Source of the DNA: an uncultured Clostridia bacterium
GTDB lineage: Bacteria > Bacillota > Clostridia > Lachnospirales > Lachnospiraceae
NCBI GenBank assembly: GCA_947088195.1
Contig: CAMUFS010000155.1
Span: 1-7,226, forward strand
Direction: 5' to 3'
Length of the DNA: 7,226 nucleotides
Of this stretch, positions 1 through 7,081 are shown piece by piece. The notes under the pieces are model-generated. The model was not told where the DNA came from and did no database searches. It saw only the letters and a program-made list of their open reading frames with translations. The position numbers and the translations under genes were made by a program. The number at the start of each line of letters is the position of its first letter. Within the stretch, counting starts at the first letter, position 1.

Positions 1-20
1 TACAACATATTACAATAATA

Positions 21-49
21 TAGACATTTATCTAAAAATCCTGTATAAT
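21..49 (+). promoter_or_regulatory. SigA-type promoter of the M23-bactofilin pair
   Basis: A -35 box TAGACA (21-26, five of six matches to TTGACA) is followed after exactly 17 bases by a perfect -10 box TATAAT (44-49). The predicted transcription start is near 56, leaving a leader of about 95 bases before the M23 gene. The leader shows no obvious riboswitch or terminator. Confidence 0.8.
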
Positions 50-150
50 GTGGAAGGTAGAAATATATTTTGTATCTGGCTGAAGTGATAGATAGAATTG
101 TTTTAGCGTAGATTAGGAATGAGGAAGAGTACAGGAAAGGAAGATGTACT

Positions 151-1197
151 ATGCTGAAGAAGAAGCATACGGTGAGAGACTGGCTGAGGCATTATATTAC
201 CAGACCATATACGGTTGTCATTGTGCCAGATAATTCAGAGCGTCCAATTCAGTTTCAGCTTCGTATTGGTGTGATAACAATAGGAACAGCCATTATTACG
301 GTGATGATGATCGCCATAGCAATTTTTGGCTATTATGGCAGTCGTTATCATCAAGTGAATGTGCAGAATAAGGTTCTTATTTCCAGCAATGAAGAACAGA
401 AAGAGCAGCTTGGTGTATTTCAGGAGGAACAGAGGAAGTATAATGAGGCAGAAGGATTGTTGTCTGAGGCAAATTCTCAGATTGAAGCGCTTAGAGCAGA
501 GAATGATTTGCAAAAGCAGGAAATTGCAAGATTATCTTTGATGACGGAGGACACAATGAACCAGCTGGAAGAAATTCTGCTGATGCAGAATGAGCTGAGG
601 GTTCAACTGGGATTTAAGGCGATTGAGGGCATGGGAGGACCAAGGGAGGTCAGTAAAAGGGAGGAACCTTTAAGCGATCATTCTCTTGTGCAGCAGGAGT
701 CTTTGGAGGACATTTCGGAAAGATTGGAATACATAAAGCAACAGATTTCGGATCAAAAAGAAGGACTTTTAGAGATTCATGCGCAGATGGATGCCCTTAC
801 TAAGATTCCGGCAAGATGGCCGGTGGAATCACGGAATGTTACATCAGAATTTGGCAGTAGAAGCAATCCGTTTGGAGGAAGCTCTACAGAAAATCATTGG
901 GGAATCGATGTGGGATGTTCGTGGGGTGCGTCCATTTACGCTGCAGGGCAGGGGGAAGTAATAGTGGCAGAGTGGGAGAGTGGCTATGGCTATACGGTTG
1001 TGATTGATCATGGCAATGGTTATATCTCACGTTATAGTCATTGTTCCAGATTATCTGTGACAGAGGGAGATATTGTGGAGGCAGGGGAGGAGATAGCAAA
1101 GGCAGGCTCAACTGGCAGAAGCACAGGTCCCCATCTGGATTTTAGAATACAATACAATGGAGAATATATAGATCCGCTGCAGATTCTCAGAGAATAA
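151..1197 (+). CDS. Membrane-anchored coiled-coil M23 (LytM-type) peptidase-family protein
   Basis: This 348-residue protein has a short basic cytoplasmic N-terminus, one membrane segment at about 39-62, Glu/Gln-rich coiled coil at about 65-150 and again near 180-217, and a C-terminal M23/LytM domain from about 222 to the end. M23 enzymes are zinc endopeptidases that cut peptidoglycan cross-bridges. Visible landmarks are HxxxD (H249, D253), the Y-S-H motif (H297) and the final G-P-H-L-x-F motif (H328). The family's second His of HxH, a zinc ligand, is D330 here, so the protein may bind metal differently or be an inactive regulator like the degenerate LytM factors. The membrane anchor and stalk would place the domain outside the membrane. 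The start is supported by AGGAAAGGAAG at 133-143. The bactofilin gene follows after 84 bases with no terminator, suggesting co-transcription. The family and architecture are clear; enzymatic activity is uncertain. Confidence 0.9.
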   Translation: MLKKKHTVRDWLRHYITRPYTVVIVPDNSERPIQFQLRIGVITIGTAIITVMMIAIAIFGYYGSRYHQVNVQNKVLISSNEEQKEQLGVFQEEQRKYNEAEGLLSEANSQIEALRAENDLQKQEIARLSLMTEDTMNQLEEILLMQNELRVQLGFKAIEGMGGPREVSKREEPLSDHSLVQQESLEDISERLEYIKQQISDQKEGLLEIHAQMDALTKIPARWPVESRNVTSEFGSRSNPFGGSSTENHWGIDVGCSWGASIYAAGQGEVIVAEWESGYGYTVVIDHGNGYISRYSHCSRLSVTEGDIVEAGEEIAKAGSTGRSTGPHLDFRIQYNGEYIDPLQILRE

Positions 1198-1281
1198 TGT
1201 AAATAGAGAATGAGAAAGAAAACAATGGGCATTTACCCTTATGTTTATTAATAGGATATGTAGGAAAGGCTTGGTGAAGAT

Positions 1282-1674
1282 ATGTTTATGAAAGAAAAGA
1301 AAAGTATCGCTGGTGCATCTACCATGACCCACACAATTCTCGGTGAGGGGAGTGAGTTTGAGGGAACGATTAAAACGACGACTCTTCGCATTGAAGGAGA
1401 ATTTAAAGGGACTATTCAATCAGCGAATCAGGTTGTAATTGGAGAAAAAGGAAAAGTGGTTGGAGATGTCTATGCGGAGGAGCTTTTGATTGCAGGGAAT
1501 ATGCAGGGAAATACTTTTATTTCTTCAAGATTGGAGCTTAACCGCACAGGGGTTCTTATCGGAGACATTAATACAAGGGTGCTTGTGATGGAAGAGGGAG
1601 CATCTTTTCAAGGAAATTGCCATATGGAAAAGCAAGTGGAGAAGCCAGAGCTTTCTATTACAATGTCAGAGTAA
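1282..1674 (+). CDS. Bactofilin (polymer-forming cytoskeletal protein, BacM/CcmA family)
   Basis: Bactofilins polymerise without nucleotide into filaments lying under the membrane and position wall-modifying enzymes. The 130-residue length is typical. After a short polar N-terminal tail, residues about 18-115 show the family's repeating beta-helix pattern, with turns such as L-R-I-E-G-E-F-K-G-T-I, V-V-I-G-E-K-G-K-V-V-G-D-V and V-L-I-G-D-I recurring about every 17-20 residues. A short charged C-terminal tail follows. The gene sits directly behind a membrane-anchored M23 protein, a pairing known from systems such as Helicobacter CcmA-Csd1, which supports a joint role in shape or local wall remodelling. 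The start at 1282 has AGGAAAGG at 1262-1269, a rather long spacing of 12; the ATG at 1288 (residue 3) is a possible alternative. I see no clear terminator after it. Confidence 0.92.
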   Translation: MFMKEKKSIAGASTMTHTILGEGSEFEGTIKTTTLRIEGEFKGTIQSANQVVIGEKGKVVGDVYAEELLIAGNMQGNTFISSRLELNRTGVLIGDINTRVLVMEEGASFQGNCHMEKQVEKPELSITMSE

Positions 1675-1747
1675 GTACATAAAATATGGTAAGTTTGCGA
1701 ATGGTGTTAGCTAGATAGTAGTTTTTGATAAACAAGCAGAAAGCTAT

Positions 1748-1776
1748 TTGTATTTTTAGAAACTATATGCTATAAT
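1748..1776 (+). promoter_or_regulatory. Extended -10 promoter of cheV
   Basis: A perfect TATAAT (1771-1776) is preceded by TGC, giving an extended -10 element. A weak -35 match TTGTAT (1748-1753) lies 17 bases upstream. The predicted start near 1783 gives a leader of about 58 bases. This indicates that cheV is transcribed separately from the bactofilin gene. Confidence 0.7.
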
Positions 1777-1787
1777 GTCTATAAATA

Positions 1788-1821
1788 AGTATTGTGCTGA
1801 AAAAAGATAGCATGTGATACT
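1788..1821 (+). other. Possible leader hairpin upstream of cheV
   Basis: AGTAT (1788-1792) and TGCT (1795-1798) can pair with ATACT (1817-1821) and AGCA (1809-1812), enclosing an A-rich loop. The internal loop is unequal (2 against 4 bases). The structure would end 8 bases before the Shine-Dalgarno site, so it could affect translation, but it is weak and may be chance. Confidence 0.25.
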
Positions 1822-1840
1822 AAAGGACGGAGGAATTTAA

Positions 1841-2743
1841 ATGGATACCAATATTTTGCTGGAAAGTGGGACAAATGAGCTGGAGCTGCTTATCTTTGAT
1901 GTGAGTGGAAATTATTACGGAATTAATGTGGCGAAGGTCCGCGAGATTATTAATAGTGAGCCAGTCACGATGATCCCAAATTCTCATCCATGTGTGGAGG
2001 GAGTTTTTATTCCAAGAGATGCCATTATCACGGCAATCAATCTTGCTCAGGTTTTGGGACTTCCCAATTCGGAGGATTCTGAGAGAGATATGTTTATTAT
2101 CACGAATTTTAATAAGCTGAATGTTTCTTTCCGTGTACATAAAATTTATGGGATTAACAGGTTCTCATGGAGCGATATAATCGTGCCAGATAAGACTGTG
2201 GGCAGTCAGGATGCGGCGCTTGCCACAGGTATTGTAAAGTGGAATAACCATCTGGTTGTAATTCTTGATTTTGAGAAGATTGTATCTGATATTAGTCCAG
2301 AGACAGGGCTTAAGGTTTCTGATATAGAATATTTGGAGGGCAGAAGCAGAAATGAAGAGCCGATAATGATTGCGGAGGATTCTGCGCTGCTGATGCGTTT
2401 GATCACGGATTGCCTGGAGAAGGCAGGTTATACCAATATTCAGAAGAATGTCAACGGAAAAGAAGCGTGGGATAAGCTGAATGAATATAAGGAAGAGGGT
2501 ACAGTGGAGAAGAAGGTTCACTGTATTATCACAGATATTGAGATGCCGCAGATGGATGGACATCGTCTGCTTAAGCTGGTGCGCGATGATGCTGAATTAA
2601 AGGATATTCCAGTAATTATCTTCTCGTCCTTACTCAATGATGATATGAAGAGAAAGGGAGAGTCTCTTGGAGCAAATGCACAGCTTTCAAAGCCAGAGAT
2701 AGGAAATCTGGTGATGGAGCTGGATAAGATATTGAGAAGTTAA
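1841..2743 (+). CDS. cheV: Chemotaxis coupling protein CheV (CheW domain plus response-regulator receiver)
   Basis: CheV links chemoreceptors to the CheA kinase and tunes adaptation through phosphorylation of its receiver domain. The 300-residue length is usual for CheV. Residues about 12-160 form a CheW-like domain, with F-x-x-x-G-x-x-Y-G-I-N-V-A-K-V-R-E-I near the start and a later I-L-D-F-E-K-I. Residues about 174-300 form the receiver: acidic pocket E179-D180, phospho-acceptor D232 in T-D-I-E-M-P-Q-M-D-G, the switch Ser at 262 and the conserved Lys at 284 followed by Pro. All residues needed for phosphorylation are present. The start has GGAGG at 1829-1833 with spacing 7. The gene is monocistronic, between its own promoter and a strong terminator; no other chemotaxis genes are nearby. 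It implies a motile, chemotactic cell. Confidence 0.95.
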   Translation: MDTNILLESGTNELELLIFDVSGNYYGINVAKVREIINSEPVTMIPNSHPCVEGVFIPRDAIITAINLAQVLGLPNSEDSERDMFIITNFNKLNVSFRVHKIYGINRFSWSDIIVPDKTVGSQDAALATGIVKWNNHLVVILDFEKIVSDISPETGLKVSDIEYLEGRSRNEEPIMIAEDSALLMRLITDCLEKAGYTNIQKNVNGKEAWDKLNEYKEEGTVEKKVHCIITDIEMPQMDGHRLLKLVRDDAELKDIPVIIFSSLLNDDMKRKGESLGANAQLSKPEIGNLVMELDKILRS

Positions 2744-2776
2744 TGGAAAGGGATTAGTATAAAAAGTGTTGAGCTG

Positions 2777-2811
2777 AGAACTGTTGCACGATAACAGGTG
2801 CAGCAGTTTTT
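2777..2811 (+). terminator. Rho-independent terminator of cheV
   Basis: AACTGTTGCAC (2779-2789) pairs with GTGCAGCAGTT (2798-2808) over 11 pairs including one G-U, with an 8-base loop. Two weaker pairs can extend the base outward. The stem runs into a T-run at 2807-2811, with more T residues at 2815-2819. Confidence 0.88.
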
Positions 2812-2866
2812 CGATTTTTATCCCAATGTGTCATACAAAACCTTGCTTTAGCTGTGGAGAGTGTCA

Positions 2867-2873
2867 AGAAAGG
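2867..2873 (+). promoter_or_regulatory. Shine-Dalgarno site that decides the start of the Sir2-like gene
   Basis: AGAAAGG lies 8 bases before the ATG at 2882. The in-frame GTG at 2861 has a purine-rich stretch almost touching it, which leaves too little spacing, so the ATG is preferred. Confidence 0.6.
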
Positions 2874-2881
2874 CTTGTATC

Positions 2882-3595
2882 ATGGAATATCAGGAAATAT
2901 TGGAGAGGCTAAAAGAAAGTCCAGTGCTTTTGATTGGCATAGGGCGAGAGCTTCAGATTAGTGCAAAAACAGTTGGGGCAATGCCTGATTCTGTCGAGTA
3001 TGCAAAACGATTGTGTCAGATATTTGCCAAAGAAAAAACGGCTATACAGCCATATCAGGATGCTTATCAGACAATCAAGAAATTGATAGAGCAGAAGGAT
3101 TATTTTATTGTCACCACAAATACAGATAGTATGTTAGAACATATGGGATTTGATAAGGAGCGTATTGTGTCTCCTTGTGGCAGTGTTCTTCGTATGCAGT
3201 GTGAGGAATTATCACATGGTGTCTGGGATATTGAGGAAGCACTTCTTGCAGACGAAAGTATTGCCTGTCCAATCTGTCAAGAACAGGGAAGGTTTAATAT
3301 TATTACAAATAAGCCATACAATGAAGCGGGTTATTTAAAGCAATGGGAAATATATACTAGATGGCTTCAGAGGACCATCAATCGCAAGATGATGCTTTTG
3401 GAGCTGGGAGAGGGCTTTGAGACGCCGACTGTTATCCGCTGGCCCTTTGAGAAAATAGCATTTATCAACCAAAAATCGACATTTGTCAGGGTGAATCGGA
3501 CATTGCCGCAGATGGAAGTGAGAGAGAGAGCATATTCTGTCAAGGAAGACAGCATAAATTTTTTAGGACGAATATCTGAGTTGTTAAATCAGTGA
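2882..3595 (+). CDS. Divergent Sir2-family (sirtuin-fold) protein, catalytic His apparently replaced
   Basis: This 237-residue protein has the length and motif order of a sirtuin. Sirtuins use NAD+ to remove acyl groups from lysines or to transfer ADP-ribose. The hydrophobic strand and Gly motif G-I-G-R-E at 19-23 sits where G-A-G-I-S is expected. T-T-N-T-D at 78-82 matches the T-Q-N-x-D motif. P-C-G-S at 98-101 aligns with the usual L-H-G-S, putting C99 at the catalytic His. The zinc module is recognisable but altered: C107, then C129-P-I-C132, with H112 as a possible fourth ligand. G-E-G-F-E-T-P (176-182) and F-V-R-V-N-R (201-206) fit the later Rossmann segments. The fold call is fairly secure; classical deacetylase activity is doubtful. 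It could be an ADP-ribosyltransferase, an NAD-binding regulator or inactive. No clear promoter is seen upstream, and cheV ends in a terminator just before it. Confidence 0.75.
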   Translation: MEYQEILERLKESPVLLIGIGRELQISAKTVGAMPDSVEYAKRLCQIFAKEKTAIQPYQDAYQTIKKLIEQKDYFIVTTNTDSMLEHMGFDKERIVSPCGSVLRMQCEELSHGVWDIEEALLADESIACPICQEQGRFNIITNKPYNEAGYLKQWEIYTRWLQRTINRKMMLLELGEGFETPTVIRWPFEKIAFINQKSTFVRVNRTLPQMEVRERAYSVKEDSINFLGRISELLNQ

Positions 3596-3609
3596 TTATG
3601 TGCTAAAAT
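3581..3609 (+). promoter_or_regulatory. Extended -10 promoter inside the end of the Sir2-like gene
   Basis: TTGTTA (3581-3586) and TAAAAT (3604-3609, five of six matches to TATAAT) are separated by 17 bases, and TGC directly precedes the -10 box. The predicted start is near 3616, giving a leader of about 27 bases before the GTG at 3643. It would drive the membrane protein, hisH, hisF and ung. Confidence 0.6.
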
Positions 3610-3628
3610 AGGCGGAGATGAAGTGAGT

Positions 3629-3634
3629 GAGGAG
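3629..3634 (+). promoter_or_regulatory. Shine-Dalgarno site that decides the GTG start of the membrane protein
   Basis: GAGGAG ends 8 bases before the GTG at 3643. The GTG at 3634 overlaps the last base of this site and cannot use it, so 3643 is the more likely start. Confidence 0.7.
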
Positions 3635-3642
3635 TGAAGAAC

Positions 3643-4857
3643 GTGGCGAATGAAAATTTATCGGAAGAGGAATACTTAGATAGTCTGCTGGCGAAAGTAA
3701 ATGGTGTGGAGGAGAACAAGGAAAAAGAGAAAGAGAAGGAAAGCATAAAGGTGATGTCTGATGCCGAGATAGAAGAGGCAGCGGAGCGTCAAGTACAGGA
3801 GATGATGCGTGATGGCTTGGCAGGTATGCAGCCTAATTCTTATCGTGATATTTCGGTGGAGCAATTAATCGAGAAGGAGAAGGATGGAGGAGACATCGCG
3901 GAAAATTTGGGAGCTCTTAGCCATCTCGATCCAGAAGATAAGGATCTATTGGATTCTCTTGATTCTATTGTTCAGGAGATCAAAGGAGAAGCCGCAGATG
4001 AGTCTGTAGAAGAAGAAAAACCCAAAAAGGCAAAAAATAAAAAAGCAAAGAAAAAAGAAGGAAGTTTTTCGGAAAGACTTAAAAATGTCTTTTTTAAAGT
4101 AGAGGTTGTTGATCCGATAGAGGAAGAGGAGAAAGAAAAGCAAAAAAAGGAAGAGAAGGCACAGCAAAAGGCAAGGCTTGCGGAGGAAAAACAGAAGGAA
4201 AAGGCGCAGAAGGCAGAGGATAAGAAGGTAGCAGATGCCGCTAAGAAGGAGGCTGCTCAGAAGCGAAAAGAGGAGCAGGCGAAGCTTCGTGAGGAGAAGA
4301 AGGCAAAGAAAGCGGAGCTTGCGGCTGCACGTGGCCCAGAGGAGCGAGTGAAATTAAAACCGGCATTTGTAATGTTTTTAATAACACTGATCGCGGTGCT
4401 TACCATATCTGTCACCATGCTTTCCAATGTGTTTGCTTATGATTATGCACTTAACACAGCACATAAAAATTTTGTAAACCATAAATATAAAGAGGCGTAT
4501 GAGCTTTTGGCAGGAGTGGAGATCAAGGAGAAGGATCAGATGTTCTACGATCAGGTTCGCATGGTAGTTCGTCTTGACAGGCAGTATGATGCATATGTAA
4601 ATTATCGGAATTTAGGGATGCCAAAGGAAGCACTTCATGCGCTGCTTCAGGGAATGACTATCTATTATGATTCTTTGGAGTACGCTGAAGCATACAACTT
4701 GACAGAGCAGTTTAATACGCAGAAGGAAACATTGCTATATAGTTTATCAACAGATTTTGGCATAGATGAGGAGCGAGCAAAGCAGATTTGTGCATTGGAG
4801 AATACGAATGATTACACCAGAGAGGTGGAGCTTTACAGTGCAAATTACCTGCAGTGA
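3643..4857 (+). CDS. Hypothetical single-pass membrane protein with Lys/Glu-rich segment and TPR-like C-terminus
   Basis: I do not recognise a named family. Starting at the GTG, the protein has 404 residues. Residues 1-122 are acidic and polar. Residues about 123-233 are extremely rich in Lys, Glu, Ala and Gln, probably a long charged helix or coiled coil. One membrane segment spans about 241-265. The C-terminal 140 residues are helical, with Tyr/Ala/Leu spacing reminiscent of tetratricopeptide repeats (for example Y-K-E-A-Y-E-L-L), and are not clearly assigned. The strongly positive segment just before the membrane helix predicts an inside N-terminus and an outside C-terminal domain. It starts a likely operon: hisH follows after 12 bases, with its Shine-Dalgarno site overlapping this gene's stop. 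Nothing in its sequence suggests histidine synthesis, so the link may only be transcriptional. An alternative GTG start lies at 3634. Confidence 0.8.
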   Translation: MANENLSEEEYLDSLLAKVNGVEENKEKEKEKESIKVMSDAEIEEAAERQVQEMMRDGLAGMQPNSYRDISVEQLIEKEKDGGDIAENLGALSHLDPEDKDLLDSLDSIVQEIKGEAADESVEEEKPKKAKNKKAKKKEGSFSERLKNVFFKVEVVDPIEEEEKEKQKKEEKAQQKARLAEEKQKEKAQKAEDKKVADAAKKEAAQKRKEEQAKLREEKKAKKAELAAARGPEERVKLKPAFVMFLITLIAVLTISVTMLSNVFAYDYALNTAHKNFVNHKYKEAYELLAGVEIKEKDQMFYDQVRMVVRLDRQYDAYVNYRNLGMPKEALHALLQGMTIYYDSLEYAEAYNLTEQFNTQKETLLYSLSTDFGIDEERAKQICALENTNDYTREVELYSANYLQ

Positions 4858-4869
4858 GGAGATACATAG

Positions 4870-5475
4870 ATGATAGCAATTATAGATTATGATGCAGGGA
4901 ATCTGAGAAGTGTTGAAAAGGCATTATCCAGTTTGGGAGAGCCGTCCATTATCACCAGAGATAAAAAGGCACTTTTAAGCGCAGATAGGGTGATCCTTCC
5001 GGGAGTAGGAGCTTTTGGAGATGCGATGAGAAAGCTGCATCATTATGAGCTTGTAGATACCATACATGAGATTGTTGCCAAGGGAACCCCTTTCCTTGGC
5101 ATCTGTCTTGGGCTTCAGCTTTTATTTGAACGAAGCGATGAGGAGCCAGAGATGGATGGCTTGGGTATCTTAAAGGGAGAGATCTTGAAGATTCCCGATA
5201 GAGGATTAAAGATTCCTCATATTGGCTGGAATTCATTGAAGCTCTCAGGAGATGGAGCATTATTTCAGGGAATGGAGAATGAGCCTTACGTATATTTTGT
5301 TCATTCGTATTATTTAAAGGCTTTAGATGCTTCTATTGTGAAGGCAACAACGGAATATGGCGTTACCATTCATGCGTCGATTGAAAAGGATAATATCTAT
5401 GCATGTCAATTTCACCCAGAGAAAAGTGGGGATGTAGGATTGAAGATTCTGAGGAATTTTGCAACAGCTTTATAG
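4870..5475 (+). CDS. hisH: Imidazole glycerol phosphate synthase, glutaminase subunit HisH
   Basis: HisH is the class I glutamine amidotransferase half of imidazole glycerol phosphate synthase. It hydrolyses glutamine and channels ammonia to HisF, at the branch point of histidine synthesis where the purine by-product AICAR is released. The 201-residue length is normal. The N-terminal I-D-Y-D-A-G-N-L-R-S motif and L-P-G-V-G-A-F-G-D-A are typical. The catalytic triad is present: nucleophile C79 in G-I-C-L-G, and H182 with E184 in Q-F-H-P-E-K-S. The start has GAGGAG at 4856-4861 overlapping the previous stop codon, with spacing 8, consistent with translational coupling. hisF follows 30 bases after the stop. 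Confidence 0.97.
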   Translation: MIAIIDYDAGNLRSVEKALSSLGEPSIITRDKKALLSADRVILPGVGAFGDAMRKLHHYELVDTIHEIVAKGTPFLGICLGLQLLFERSDEEPEMDGLGILKGEILKIPDRGLKIPHIGWNSLKLSGDGALFQGMENEPYVYFVHSYYLKALDASIVKATTEYGVTIHASIEKDNIYACQFHPEKSGDVGLKILRNFATAL

Positions 5476-5495
5476 AGATAAGACGCTTGTAGAAT

Positions 5496-5500
5496 GGAGG
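5496..5500 (+). promoter_or_regulatory. Shine-Dalgarno site that decides the hisF start
   Basis: GGAGG lies 5 bases before the ATG at 5506. The in-frame ATG at 5494 overlaps this site and has only weak purine-rich sequence upstream, so 5506 is preferred. Confidence 0.7.
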
Positions 5501-5505
5501 AGAGG

Positions 5506-6267
<762 letters not shown>

Positions 6268-6283
6268 AAGGAGAAAAGAAAGT

Positions 6284-6958
6284 ATGAGTGCAATTACAAA
6301 CGATTGGGCAGAGCCGCTCAGTGAAGAATTTAAGAAACCATATTATTCAGCGTTATATCAGAAGGTGAAAGAGGAATATAATACACAGCAGATTTTTCCA
6401 GCGGCAGATGATGTTTTCAATGCGTTTCATCTCACGCCGTTGCATGATGTAAAAGTGTTAATTTTGGGACAGGACCCCTACCACAATGTTGGTCAGGCAC
6501 ATGGGTTATGTTTTTCTGTAAAGCCAGATGTGGATATACCCCCCTCTCTGGTTAATATCTATAAAGAGCTGAATGATGATCTGGGCTGTTATATACCAAA
6601 TCATGGTTATCTGGAGAAATGGGCAAGAGAGGGTGTTATGCTTTTAAATACGGTGCTTACCGTGCGTGCTCATCAGCCAAATTCTCATCAGGGAATTGGT
6701 TGGGAAGAATTTACAAACGCTGCGATCCGTGTTCTCAATGAACAGGATAGACCGATTGTATATATGCTGTGGGGAAAGCCTGCACAGAGTAAGATAAAGA
6801 TGTTAAATAATCCAAAGCATTTGATATTAAAGGCATCCCATCCAAGTCCGCTCTCAGCATACCGAGGATTTTTTGGCTGTAAGCACTTTAGCCAAGCAAA
6901 TGAATTTTTGGAGAAAAACGGATTGGAGCCTATTGATTGGCAGATTGAAAATCGTTAA
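6284..6958 (+). CDS. ung: Uracil-DNA glycosylase, family 1 (Ung)
   Basis: Ung removes uracil from DNA, arising from cytosine deamination or dUMP incorporation, and starts base-excision repair. The 225-residue protein has every family-1 landmark: the water-activating G-Q-D-P-Y-H motif at 62-67 with catalytic D64, the P-P-S-L-V-N-I segment that compresses the DNA backbone, uracil-contacting N122 in L-L-N-T-V-L-T, and the C-terminal H-P-S-P-L-S loop with H186. The start has AGAAGGAG at 6266-6273, overlapping the hisF stop codon, with spacing 10. An upstream in-frame extension to 6248 would overlap hisF and lacks support. It is the last gene before an intrinsic terminator. Its place behind hisF appears to be a transcriptional arrangement rather than a functional link. 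Confidence 0.98.
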   Translation: MSAITNDWAEPLSEEFKKPYYSALYQKVKEEYNTQQIFPAADDVFNAFHLTPLHDVKVLILGQDPYHNVGQAHGLCFSVKPDVDIPPSLVNIYKELNDDLGCYIPNHGYLEKWAREGVMLLNTVLTVRAHQPNSHQGIGWEEFTNAAIRVLNEQDRPIVYMLWGKPAQSKIKMLNNPKHLILKASHPSPLSAYRGFFGCKHFSQANEFLEKNGLEPIDWQIENR

Positions 6959-6974
6959 AAATTAGAAATGTAAC

Positions 6975-7010
6975 AAAACCAATAGATTCTTTACAGATTC
7001 TATTGGTTTT
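6975..7010 (+). terminator. Rho-independent terminator after ung
   Basis: AAAACCAATAGA (6975-6986) pairs perfectly over 12 bases with TCTATTGGTTTT (6999-7010) around a 12-base loop. The stem ends in a T-run continued by CTTT. It closes the membrane protein-hisH-hisF-ung unit. The flanking A and T runs make it possibly bidirectional. Confidence 0.85.
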
Positions 7011-7081
7011 CTTTGTGTGAAAACACAGTTTATAAAGTTATACATCAAAAATTTTTTATAGTCATGTTGAAAAAGAGGTCC

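Noticed and set aside
1228..1240. GGG/CCC mini-hairpin between the M23 and bactofilin genes
   Set aside because: Only three pairs and no T-run; not a terminator.
1038..1419. Minus-strand open frames opposite the M23 and bactofilin genes
   Set aside because: They are mirror frames of well-supported + strand genes, span two different genes, and have no ribosome site or known domain.
1675..1747. Terminator after the bactofilin gene
   Set aside because: A run of five T residues is present, but no stable G/C-containing stem lies directly before it.
2812..2881. Promoter for the Sir2-like gene
   Set aside because: Only weak matches (for example TACAAA near 2835) without a well-spaced -35 box; a promoter must exist or there is read-through, but I cannot place it.
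3946..4167. Minus-strand frame rich in Phe and Leu
   Set aside because: Its composition is only the complement of the Lys/Glu-rich (AAA/GAA/GAG) codons of the + strand membrane protein, which mimic a hydrophobic protein.
7014..7027. TGTGT-GAAA-ACACA mini-hairpin
   Set aside because: A 5-pair stem in A/T-rich sequence with no associated gene or T-run; likely chance.
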